NCBI GenBank assembly: GCA_903949225.1
Contig: CAJAYZ010000046.1
Coordinates: 1-17,527, forward strand
Origin: an uncultured Planctomycetaceae bacterium
Lineage (GTDB): Bacteria > Planctomycetota > Planctomycetia > Pirellulales > UBA1268
Length of the DNA stretch: 17,527 nt
Direction: 5' to 3'
Under the pieces are notes generated by a model that was not told the origin of the DNA, searched no databases, and saw only the letters and a list, made by a program, of their open reading frames with translations. Positions 1-12,000 of the stretch are shown in pieces; the stretch's first letter is position 1; the number at the start of each line of letters is the position of its first letter. The translations under genes were made by a program, and so were the position numbers.

Positions 1-3000
1 CGGTCACGGTCAATGGCGGCACGCTCGCCCTCGGTGCCTACTCCGACACCGTCGGCGCGGTCTCGCTCCTGACCGGCTCGATCACGAGCACGACCGGCGT
101 CCTCACCGGCTCGGGCTACGACCTGCAAAACGGCACCGTTTCAGCCATCCTCGGCGGCACAGGCGTTCTGTCGAAGACCGGTTCCTCTGCCGGCACAGTC
201 ACCCTCTCCGGCGCCAATACCTACACCGGCGGCACGACCATCAACGGCGGCGTGCTCGCCCTGGGGAGTGCGGGAGCCCTCGGCACCACCGGCACGATCA
301 GCTTCGGCGGCGGCACGCTCCGGCATTCGGCTGGCAACATCACCGACTACACGGCCCGTTTCTCCACGGCGGCCAATCAGCCTTACAGGGTCGACACCAA
401 CGGTCAGAACGTCACCTACGACGGGGCGCTGGTCAGTGCCGGTGGCTCGCTCACGAAGGTCGGCACCGGCACCCTCACGCTCACTGGAGATAACACCTAC
501 ACCGGCGGCACGACCCTCGTCGGCGGCGTCCTCTCGCTGGGGAGCACCGGGGCGGTTGGCACGACCGGCACGATCAGCTTCGGCGGTGGCACGCTCCAGT
601 ACACGTCGGCCAACACCACGGATTATTCCGCCCGGTTCAGCACGGCTCCGGTCCAGACCTTCCTCATCGACACCGGCACCCAGAACATCTCCTTCGCCAC
701 GGCGCTTACCAGTTCCGGCGGAACGCTCACCAAGACCGGCGCGGGAAGGCTCACCCTTGCCGGCGACAATCAGTTCACCGCCCCCACCACGTTCAACGGC
801 ACGAGCGACTTCCTCTCGCTTCCCGGCACCGGCTACGACGATTTCACCGCCGGTTTCAGTGCCGCGGTGTGGGCCAAGCCGACCTCGAACGGCAGCTGGG
901 CTCGGTTCCTCGATCTCGGGGCCGGGGCTGCTGTCGGGAATATCGTTCTCTGTCGAAGCGGTACGTCGAATAACCTCGCCTTCGTCATTTACAACCAAGC
1001 CAAAGGTTTAACCACGAATGTGGTTGTCCCCAACGTCATCGAGAACAATGCCTGGCAACATTTTGCGGTGACGATGACTTCGTTCGGCACGGTGACGATC
1101 TACAAGAATGGTGTCGTGGTTGGTACGGCCACCGGCCAGCCGATGCCCGTCGTGATGGCGCGACCGAACAACTTCATCGGGAAATCGAATTGGTCGGGTG
1201 ACGCGTTCTACTCCGGCAGCATGGCCGACGGCCAGATCTGGAACACGGCCCTCACAGGCACCGAGATCACCTCGGTGAAGGGGGGCGGCGAGGTGCAGAG
1301 CCAGGCACGGCTGGCGAGCTTCGCTTCCCGCCCGGTGACCCGGAGTAACTTCGTCGACGGCGTTAACACCCCGCTGACGATCACGGAAGGCACGGTTCAG
1401 ATCGGGAACGACGCCGGCACGTCCGGCGCGTTCGCCGGGAACATCCTCAACAACGGCACGCTCGTCTTCAATCGTGCTGACGCGTCGAGCCATGCCGGCG
1501 GGATCGGTGGCACCGGCGTGCTCGAGAAGCGGGGGAGCGGCACGCTCACAATCTCCGGGGCCAACACCTACACCGGCGGCTCGACCATCGCCGGCGGCGT
1601 GCTCGCGCTGGGGAGCGCGGGGGCCCTCGGCGCCACCGGCACGATCAGCTTCGGCGGCGGCACGCTCCAGTATTCCGCAAGCAATACGACCGACTATTCC
1701 GGCCGTTTCTCCACGGCTGCCAATCAGGCCTACAGTGTCGACACCAATGGCCAGAACGTCACCTACGCCTCAACGCTTGGAAGTTCCGGCGGCTCGCTGA
1801 GGAAGTCCGGTGCCGGCACGCTCACGCTCACCGGCACCAACACCTACACCGGCGACACCATCGTTGTCAGCAGTCCCTCTGACAGATCGATCCTCCGCCA
1901 GGGTGCGCCGGGAGCGATCCCATCGGGACCCGGGAAAGGGAACCTGATCGTCGACGGGTTCGTCGACGCCGGTTCCTTCGATCTCTTCGCCAACAACCTC
2001 TCGGGGAGCGGAGAGATCTGGTATCAGGAATCGTTGATCGTCAGCGGCGACGTTACGGGGAGCCTCCATGTTCGGAGCATCGTGCTCGAGCCGACGGCGG
2101 TCTATCGGCCGCAAGTGGTGTTTCCCGCTTCTGGGGATCCTCCGACCACCAACGTCCTGACAACCTATTATTCCGCCGGTATCGGGGGCGCCCGACTCGA
2201 GGTCTCGATCGAGGGCAGCGCCGCGGTCGGCCAATCGGTGACCATCCTCGTCAACCACGCTGAAATCCCGGCCTACGGAACGTTCTCCGGTCTGTCCGAA
2301 GGGGCGGTGTTCCTCGCCAGCAACGGGCAGACGTTCCGCATCGACTACGCCGGCGGGGACGGCAACGACATCGTCCTCACCCGCGTCCTCGTCGGGCTCA
2401 CCGTCAGCGGCATCACCGTCGATTCCCGCCCCTACGACGGCGGCACGATCGCCCCGCTCAATCTCAGCCAGGCGACACTCGTCGGCCTCGTGCCGGGGGA
2501 TACGTCGACTGCGCTCGTCACGGCCGGCGTCACGGGCACCTACGGCGACCCCAATGCCGCCTACGGCAAGCCGGTGACAGTGACAGGCCTGTCGCTCACC
2601 GGAGCCCTTGCCGACAACTATGTTCTCCTCACCCCTGAACTGTCCGGCGCGATCGACATGGCCCAAGTGTCGATCCAGGGACCTGCGTCTGTGGTCTACA
2701 ACGGAAGCCAACAGTTGGGTGTCGTCGTCGGCTATGGCATCAACAGGGAGGTGCTCGGCTCCGCGGTCACCAACGAATTCTTCACCGACGCCGGCGTCTA
2801 CACGGTGACATGGCAGTTTTTCGGCCAGGATCTGAATTACGATTACGCCAATGCATCCGGGACTGGGACGTTCACCATCGAGCGGGCCGCTGCGACGATC
2901 ACCGTCACGCCCTACAACGTCACCGACGATCGAGAGTCACACACGGCGATCGGTGTAGCCACGGGCGTCAACGGCGAGGATCTGTCGTCCGGCTTCTATC

Positions 3001-6000
3001 TCGAGGGGACGACCCACTCCGAACCGGGAGTCTATTTCGACTCCTGGTACTTCATCAGCCGGAATCCCAATTACACCGACGTCGATCCTGGTGTTGGAAT
3101 CGTCAATACGATCCTCCCCAGGGAGTTCGTCGCGCCGATCGTGTCGCTCGGCACTGACACCGGGACGAGCACCGGCGACGCGCTCACCTCCGACGGCGCG
3201 TTGTCGGTGACAGGGGTGGAAATCGAGAACGGAATCGAATATTCGCTCGATGCGGGGCAAACCTGGAGCGGTGAGTTCAAGGCCGTCGAGGGACGCAACG
3301 TCGTTCTCGTGCGGCAGTTCGATGGCAGAGGGGGCGTATCACCGGGGACGCCCTTCGAGTTCACGCTCGACACCCTCGCCCCGGCTAGCCCCGGCCTGTC
3401 GCTCGCCAATGACACCGGATCGAGCGGCTCCGATCGGATCACTTCGGATGGCAGTCTGTCGCTGTCGGGTGTCGAGGCAGGGACCCAACTCGAGTACTCG
3501 ATCGACGGCGGCCAGACGTGGAACGACTCCTTCACGCCTGTGGAGGGGAGCAACCAAGTCCTCGTTCGTCAGGTCGATCTCGCAGGGAATGTTTCCTTCG
3601 TCGGTCCGAAACTCCTGGCACTCTACCGATTCGATGACCCCGCCAACGCGGGCCTCGACTCGAGCGGACGGGGTGCCACGGCCGACAACTTCGGCGTCAT
3701 AGTCGGCAGGGGTGGCTATCAGGACGGAGCTGCGTTGTTCGACGGGAGCACGTATTTCCGATCCCACGTCGACGTGAGCGTGGAGGCCTTGCCGCGGCTT
3801 ACGTGGGGGGCTTGGGTGAAGCCGTCGAACACGAATCCGATCCGCGCCGTGCTCTCGGCCGATGACGGCGGGTACGACCGCGACATCGACATCGACTATC
3901 GAGGGAATAGAGTGCCGGAGTGGTCGGCGTTCACCGGCAACGGTGTGGTGGGGTCGGGGGTTGCACCATCACCGAACGATTGGGTGTTCGTCGCCGCGGT
4001 GTATGACCAAACGCAGGCCGTCATGACGCTGTACGTCGGTGACACGGCGGTCACAGCAACCACCAGTTTTGGCTCGTCCGTCAACTTTTTTGACATCGGC
4101 CACAACCCCGGCTCCGGCGAGTTCTTCGAGGGCGCGATCGACAACGTGTTTGTCTACGGTGACGCGCTGACGGCGAGTCAGATCGAAGACATTCGCATGG
4201 GAGGATTCTCCGGAACCGGCTCGGGGACGTCGTCGTTCGAGTTCACGCTCGACACGCAGGCTCCCGCCGCGCTCGGGGTATCGCTTGCCAACGATACCGG
4301 CAGCAGTCCCACCGATCGCATCACCTCCGACGGGACGCTGTCGATCATCGGCTCCGAGGCACAGGCGACCGCCGAGTACTCGGTCGATGGCAGTCAGACG
4401 TGGATGGCGTCGTTCACTCCCGTCGAGGGCTTCAACAGCCTGCTCATTCGGCAAACGGACCCGGCGGGGAATGTCTCTTCGCCGACGAGCTTCGAGTTCA
4501 CCCTCAGGACGCCGCTCGTACTCGTGCCGGTGGCGGCGGGAGTGTCGGCCACGAGAGCGGCGGGAACGATCGTCGGGGCCGGCCAGGTCGACTCCTGGCT
4601 CGTTGACGTGGCTGCCGGGCAGGTTGTCAGCGCCGTGGGCACCGGGGGCCCTGGTCAGAGCGTTCGCATCGAGTTCGTCGCCCCCGATGGGGTCACTGTC
4701 ATCGCGTCCGCCGATTCACCGACGCCCGGCATCCGGGCGATCCTTCAATCGGTGCGCGTATCGACCGCCGGCCAATACGCGATCCGTGTGATCGGGATGC
4801 AGGGAAGCGGGAGCTACGACCTCGGTGTGGTCGTCAATGCCGCGATCGAAGAGGAAGTCGCCGACACGGCGACGAATCTGATCGTCAACGGATCGTTCGA
4901 ACTCGGCAACTATGCGATCGCCAACAACGGTGGATACAAGCGGGTCAGCCCGAATCCCGGCGGCGATCAAGCGAACGACTCGATTACCGGGTGGGTCGTG
5001 GGGGGCTACGGCATCGACTGGCACCTGATCGCCGGCCCGCAGGCTCACTTCGGACTGAACTCCACAGACGGCGGGATCTACGCGGCCGATCTCTCGCTCG
5101 ATGGCGGCCCCTTGCGGGGAAGCATCTCCCAGACGTTCGTGACCGTTCCCGGCGCCTCTTACGAGGTCTCGTTCCTCCACGGGTCGCCCTGGTTCCAAAG
5201 TATCCTCCGCGCGACGGTCGCAGGGGTGTCGCACGAGTACGCCGGCGCTCCGGGGCCGCAGTTCGGCTTCGAGTGGGCACGGCACACGTTCTGGTTCGTG
5301 GCCACCGCGGCGACGTCGACGTTGGTCTTCGAGAGTCTCGAGGGGGGCTTCTGGGCGCCGGTGATCGACGTGGTCAGCGTCACGCCGATCGTCAACGGCA
5401 ACGACACCCCTGAATCGGCCCAGTCGATCGACGGAACTGCGGTCGTGGTCGACGGAGCCGGCGATCGCCTCGCCGTCGTCGGTGGGGTCGACGCTGGAGT
5501 TGACCCTGGCGTCGATCATTACGCCTTCACCGCGTCGTTCGGCCAGTCGATCGCGATCCGGGCACTCCCTTTCGATTCGGCGCTGCCCGCCGGCGTCTCG
5601 ATCGAGCTGCTCGGCCCCGACGGGAGCGTGATCGCCAGCGGCACGAGCGACGGAACCGGCGACGGTCAGACGATCGACGTGCCGTCCGCCGTGGCGAGTG
5701 GCACCCATGTCGTTCGCGTGGTCGGCACGAATCCTGGCCGCCGGTACACCCTCGTCGTCGATCGCGGGCTTCCCGACACGACGCCGCCGCTCTCCCCGGT
5801 CGTGTCGCTCTTCAACGACAGCGGCTCGAGCCCGACCGACCGGGTCACCTCCGATGGAACGCTGTCGGTGACCGCCCTTGAGAGCGGCGCCCGTGTTGAG
5901 TACTCGACCGACGGCCAGGTGTGGGGCACGTCCTACAAGGCCGTCGAGGGCGCGAACAGCGTCCTCGTGCGGCAGATCGATCTCGCTGGCAACGCCTCCG

Positions 6001-9000
6001 TGCCGACCACCTTCGACTTCGTCTTTGACGCGCAAAGTCCGGTCGCTCCGCTGGTCGCCCTCATCAAAGACACCGGCTCGAGCGCCGTCGACCGGGTGAC
6101 GAGCGACGGCAAGCTCAGCACCGCCATGCCGATCGCGACACTGTTCAACACAGGTGTCGATACGGTCGGTAACGTCGCGCCGAACTGGGCCACCGACCTC
6201 CACTACACGCTCGTGACGGTGCCGGGCGGCACCGATGTCGTCCGCGTCGCCACCGATGCCAACGGATTCCCGAGTGGGCCGTGGATCGGCGGCACCTCCC
6301 TGTCAGCCTGGATCGGTCCGGCGAGTGACAGCGTGCTGAGCGGCCACGGCGGCTCGTACGTCTACCGCACCACCTTCGATCTCACCGGATTCGACCCGGG
6401 AGCGGTGTCGATCAGCGGCGTCTGGGCCATGGACGACATCGGAGACGAGATCCGCATCAACGGACAGAGCCGGGGCTACGCGACGTGGGGTTGGTCCGGA
6501 TACTCGGCCTTCGCTCCGTTCTCCGTCACCGGTGGCTTCGTTGCCGGAATCAATACGCTCGAGTTTGTCGTCTCCAACGGAGGCGGTCCGACGGGCTTGC
6601 GGGTGGAGATGACCGGCACGGGCTCGACGGTCGAAGCGGGAGCCACGGTCGAGTATTCCATCGACGACGGCGTCACCTGGTCGGGAACGTTCGATGCCGC
6701 CGAGGGGAACAACCGGGTCCTCCTCCGGCAGATTGATCTGGCGGGCAACATCTCCCAACCGAAGCTGTACGAGTTCACCCTCGACTCGACCATTCCCAAC
6801 GCGCCGGTCGTGTCGCTCCTCAACGACAACGGTTCGAGCGCGAGCGATCGGATCACCTCCGATGGAACGCTCTCGGTGACAGCCCTCGAGCGTGGAGCGA
6901 GGGTCGAATACTCGACCGACGGCATGTCTTGGAGCGCGTCGCTCAAGGTTGCCGAGGGGCCCAACAGTGTCGGCGTTCGCCAGATCGATCAAGCGGGCAA
7001 CGTCTCCCCCGCGACCACCTTCGATTTCACGTTCGACTCGTCGATCCCGCGGAACCATCTCTTCAAAGATCAGTTCGGCACCGGCACTCCCGACGGCATC
7101 CGTGCCTGGGACACGATCGACTTCTCCGGGTGCACCGTTCCGCTGACGTTCACGGTGCTTCCCGACGGCAGCCTCTCGGTCGTCGACTCGAGCGATCCCG
7201 CGAAGAATGCCCTCGTTTTCTCGACCTACGGGAACGTCGTCGGTGGACAGAACACGAACCGGTTCGTGTTCGTCGGTGACGGGGTGTTCGCCGGGAGCGT
7301 GACCGGGGGCACGGGTGGGACGAACACGCTCGATTACGCCGCCTCGTCGCTCTCCGTCAGCGTCGATCTTGGCACCATGACGGCCACCGGAACGGGTGGT
7401 ATTGAGGCGATCACGGCGATCGTCGGCAGTGCCGTCAATGGCCCGGCCGGCGGCAACACGCTCGTCGGTCCCGCTGGTGGCAAGGTCTGGGGTGTGGCCG
7501 GGGCAGGGGCAGGGACCGTCGCCGGCGTGGCCTTCAGCGGCATCGGGAACCTGGTGGCCGGATCGATCCACGATACTCTCGATTACTCAGGGTACGGCGG
7601 TGCGGTGACCGTCGACCTGACCGTTGGCACGGCGACCGGGTTCGGGTCGATCATGGGCTTCCGCAACGTGATCGGATCGGCATTCGACGACGTCATTCGC
7701 GGCGATTCCCATGACAACGTGATCGCGGGGCTCGCCGGCGACGACACCCTCACGGGTAGCGCCGGCAGCGATGCGTTCGACGGTGGCGACGGCTCCGACA
7801 GGGTGGTCGAGTCGGGGGAGATCGATTTCAAGCTCTCGGCCAGCCTGTTGACGGGGCTCGGTTCGGTGAGCCTGCTGGCTGTGGAGTCGGTGAGCCTGAC
7901 GGGCAGCCAAAGCGCCAACACATTCACGGTGGACGGTTGGGCCGGTGCGGTGAGCCTCGCTGGCGCCGCCGGGAACGATCGGTACGCGTTCAGCGGAAGC
8001 CCGTCGGGGGGCGTGACGATCGTCGAAGTGGCCGACGCCGACAGCGACACGCTCGACTTTTCCGCGTTTGCCAACGGAGGCGTGAAAGTCGACCTCGCGG
8101 TGACGAAAGCACAGGCGGTGGTGTCTGGCTTGACGCTGACCCTCTCGAGCGCGACCGGGATCGAGAACGTCATGGGGACGGCGCTGTCCGACACGCTCGT
8201 CGGGAACGCGCGAGACAACGTGTTCACCGGGCTTGCCGGGGATGACACGCTTACGGGTGGTTTCGGCAACGACTCGCTCGACGGCGGCGCCGGGAGCGAC
8301 ACGGCGACGGAGTCTGCCGACGTCGACTTCACGCTTTCCGCGGCGGCACTCGCCGGGGTGGGGAGCGACACGCTTGCAGGCATCGAGTCGGTGAGCCTGA
8401 CGGGCGGGCAAAGTGCCAATACCTTCACGGTGAGCGGTTGGGCAGGGATCGTCACGCTCGCGGGAGCCACCGGGAACGACCGCTACGTGTTCACCGGGAA
8501 CGGGTCGGCGAGGATCGACGAGGCGGCCGATGCCGACAGCGACACGCTCGACTTCTCCGCGATCGCAAACGCCGCAGTGAGCCTCGATCTGGCGGCCACG
8601 ACCGCACAGACGCCGGTGGAGGGGCTCGCGCTGACCCTTTCGACCGCGACCGGCATCGAGAACGTCGTGGGGACGGCGCTCGCCGACACGCTCGTCGGGA
8701 ACGCGCGAGACAACATGTTCACCGGGCTTGCCGGCAACGACGTGTTCACCGGCCTTACCGGCAACGACACCTTCGACGGCGGCGCCGGGAGTGACACGGT
8801 GCGGGAGTCTGCCGACGTCGACTTCACGCTTTCCGCTGCGGCGCTCGCCGGGGTGGGGAGCGACACGCTTGCAGGCATCGAGTCGGTGAGCCTGACGGGC
8901 GGGCAAAGCGCCAACACCTTCACCTTGGCCGGGTGGACGGGAAGGGCCGAGCTTGTCGGTGGTGCCGGGAGCGACCGTTACGTGTTCCGCGGAACGACTG

Positions 9001-12000
9001 CCGCGAACGTGACGCTCGTCGAGGCGGCTGACGCCGATTCCGACACCCTCGACTTCAGCGATCTTGCCACCGGAGCGGTGAATCTCGATCTGGCGTCGAC
9101 AGCCGCCCAGACTGTAGCCGCGGGCTTGACGCTGACGCTCTCCTCGTCGACGGGGATCGAGAACGTGGTCGGGACGGCGCTGGCCGACACGCTCCTCGGA
9201 AACACGAGAGACAACTCGCTTTCGGGGCTCGCCGGGAACGACACGTTCGCGGGCCTGTCTGGCAACGACACTTTTCTCGGCGGTGCCGGGACCGACACCG
9301 TGGTCGAGTCGGCCGACGTCGACTTCACGCTCACGGCGGCGGGGCTCGCCGGGATCGGCAGCGATTCACTCGACAGCATCGAGACGGTGAACCTTTCGGC
9401 CGGTGCGAGTGCGAACAGGTTCACGATCGACAGCTGGACGGGGGCAGCGACGCTCACCGGGGCCGCTGGGAACGATTCTTACCTCTTCCTGGGCACGCTG
9501 GCGGCGACCGTGACGATCAACGAGGCTGCGAATAGCGACACCGACACGCTCGACTTCACGAACCTTGCCAATGGCGCCGTCAATCTCGATCTGGCGGTGA
9601 CGGGTTCGCAGACGGTCGTCCCGGGTTTGACGCTGAGACTCTCCTCCGTGACGGGGATCGAAGACGTCACCGGGACGGCGTTTGCCGACACGCTGCGTGG
9701 GAACACCAGAGACAACCTGCTTTCGGGTCTGGCCGGCGCCGATACGCTCGTGGGGCGAACCGGCGACGACACCTTCATCGGCTCGGCCGGAGACGACAGC
9801 TTCGACGGCGGCATCGGGACCGACACGCTGATCGAGTCGGCGGACATCGATTTCACGCTTGCTCCGACGACGCTTACCGGGCTCGGGACCGACACGCTCG
9901 CCAGCATCGAGAGGGCGAATCTGACGGCCGGTGCGAGTGCGAACACGTTCACGGTGCAGGGCTGGACGGGGGTCGCCACGCTCGCGGGGCTCACCGGGCA
10001 CGATCGCTATGTCTTCGCCGGGACCGAATCGGCAAGCGTGACGATCGTGGAAGGCGCTGATGCCGATACCGACACGCTCGACTTCACGGCCCTTGCCAAT
10101 GGCGGCGTGACCTTGGACCTGGCGGCGACAACGGCGCAGACGCTCGTGACTGGCTTGACGCTGACGCTCTCCACGGCGACGGGGATCGAGAATGTCACCG
10201 CTACAGCCTTTGCCGACACCGTTCAGGGGAATGCCCGTGACAATACGCTCACGGGGCTTGCCGGCGACGACACGCTTTCTGGTCGTCTCGGCAACGACAG
10301 CTTCGATGGCGGGGCCGGCACCGACACGACAGTAGAGTCTGCCGACGTCGACTTCACGCTCGCAGCGGCAACCCTTGCAGGCGTGGGAAGTGACACGCTT
10401 ACCGGCATCGAGACGGTGAATCTGGCGGCTGGCGGCAGCGCGAACACGTTTACGGTCGACGGCTGGACGGGGAACGCGCGCCTCACCGGCGGCGCCGGAA
10501 ACGATTCCTATGTCTTCACTGGGACAGTGTCAGCGAATGTGACGATCGTCGAATCGGCTGACGCCGACACCGACTTGCTCGACTTCACGACGCTCGCGAA
10601 CGGGGGCGTGAGTCTCGATCTCGCCGTGACCACGGCGCAGACGGTCTCAGCCGGATTGACGCTGACGCTTTCCACAGCGACGGGGCTCGAGAACGTGATC
10701 GGGACGGCGCTGGCCGACACGCTCCTCGGCAACGCGAGGGCCAACGCGCTTTCGGGTCTTGGCGACGACGACACGCTGTCGGGTCGCGACGGCAACGACA
10801 CCTTCGACGGCGGCATCGGCAGCGACGTCGTGACGGAATCGGCCGATGTCGACTTCACGCTCGCGGCGGCGACGCTTGCCGGAGTGGGAAGTGACTCGCT
10901 TGCCAGCGTCGAGATGGTGAGCCTGACGGCCGGTGTCGGGGCAAACGCATTCACGGTCGACGGCTGGACGGGGAGCGCGACCCTCACCGGCGCTGCCGGT
11001 GACGATCGCTATATGTTCAGCGTGATCGAGTCGGCGAGCGTGACGATCGTCGAGGCGGCGAACACCGACAGCGACACGCTCGACTTCTCGAATCTGTTGA
11101 GCGGCGGCGTGAGCATCGATCTTGCCGTGACGGCGGCCCAGGCAGTCGGCTCGGGGCTGACGCTGACGCTCTCGAGCACGACGGGGATCGAGAACGTCAC
11201 CGGGACGGCATTCGCCGACACGCTCCAGGGGAATGCCCGCGGCAACACGCTCTCTGGTGTCGCCGGCGACGACACGCTCTCGGGCCGCGGGGGGAACGAC
11301 AGCCTCGACGGCGGCAGCGGTTCCGACACCGTGACCGAATCGGGGAATGTCGACTTCACGCTCACGGCGACGGGGCTCGCGGGCCGCGGCACCGATCTGC
11401 TCGCTGGCATCGAGAGCGTGAGCCTGACGGGGAACGCCGGGGCGAACACGATCACGGTCGATGGCTGGACCGGGAGCGCGGTCCTCTCCGGCGGTGCCGG
11501 GAACGACACCTACGTCTTCAGTGGCACCGAATCGGCGAGCGTGACGATCATCGAAGAGGCTGATGCCGACAGCGACACGCTCGACTTTACGGGGCTCCTC
11601 AATGGCGGTGTGAGCCTCGATCTGGCGGTGACGACGGCACAGACGCTCGTGTCGGGGCTGACGCTGACGCTCTCGACTGAGACAGGTCTTGAAAACGTCA
11701 CCGGGACGGCCTTCGCCGACTCCCTCGTGGGCAACGCCCGTGCCAACACGCTTGCGGGTCTTACTGGCGATGACGTGCTCACTGGCCGGGTTGGCGATGA
11801 CACACTCGTCGGCGGCGCGGGGGGCGATACGGTGGTCGAGTCGGCGGATGTCGACTTCGCGCTCGCCTCGTCAGCGCTGACCGGCCTCGGCACCGACACG
11901 CTTGCCGACATCGAGGGAGCGATTCTCACGAGCGGTGCCGGGGCAAACACGTTCACCGTGAACGGCTGGACTGGCAGCGCTCTCCTGTCGGGTGCCGCCG

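Noticed and set aside
268..1011. 247-codon + strand frame 1 reading frame (Arg/Pro/Ser rich)
   Set aside because: It overlaps the PATR repeats and LamG domain in frame 3, which have clear family signatures. The frame 1 product has only biased low-complexity composition.
2358..2381. A GGDGNDIVL motif resembling an RTX nonapeptide, far upstream of the array
   Set aside because: It is a single copy at the end of the PATR cap, where 'GGDGNDVVL' type endings are usual. It is not evidence for a separate calcium-binding block.
4716..6203. 495-codon open frame on the minus strand
   Set aside because: It is antisense to clear Ig, PPC and DUF642-like domains. Its composition (Arg, Asp, Gly, Val, His rich, no domain pattern) is that expected from the reverse complement of GC-rich coding DNA.
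7587..8906. 439-codon minus-strand open frame with internal repetition
   Set aside because: The repetition only mirrors the RTX units on the + strand, and the frame has no recognisable domain. It is a shadow of the array.
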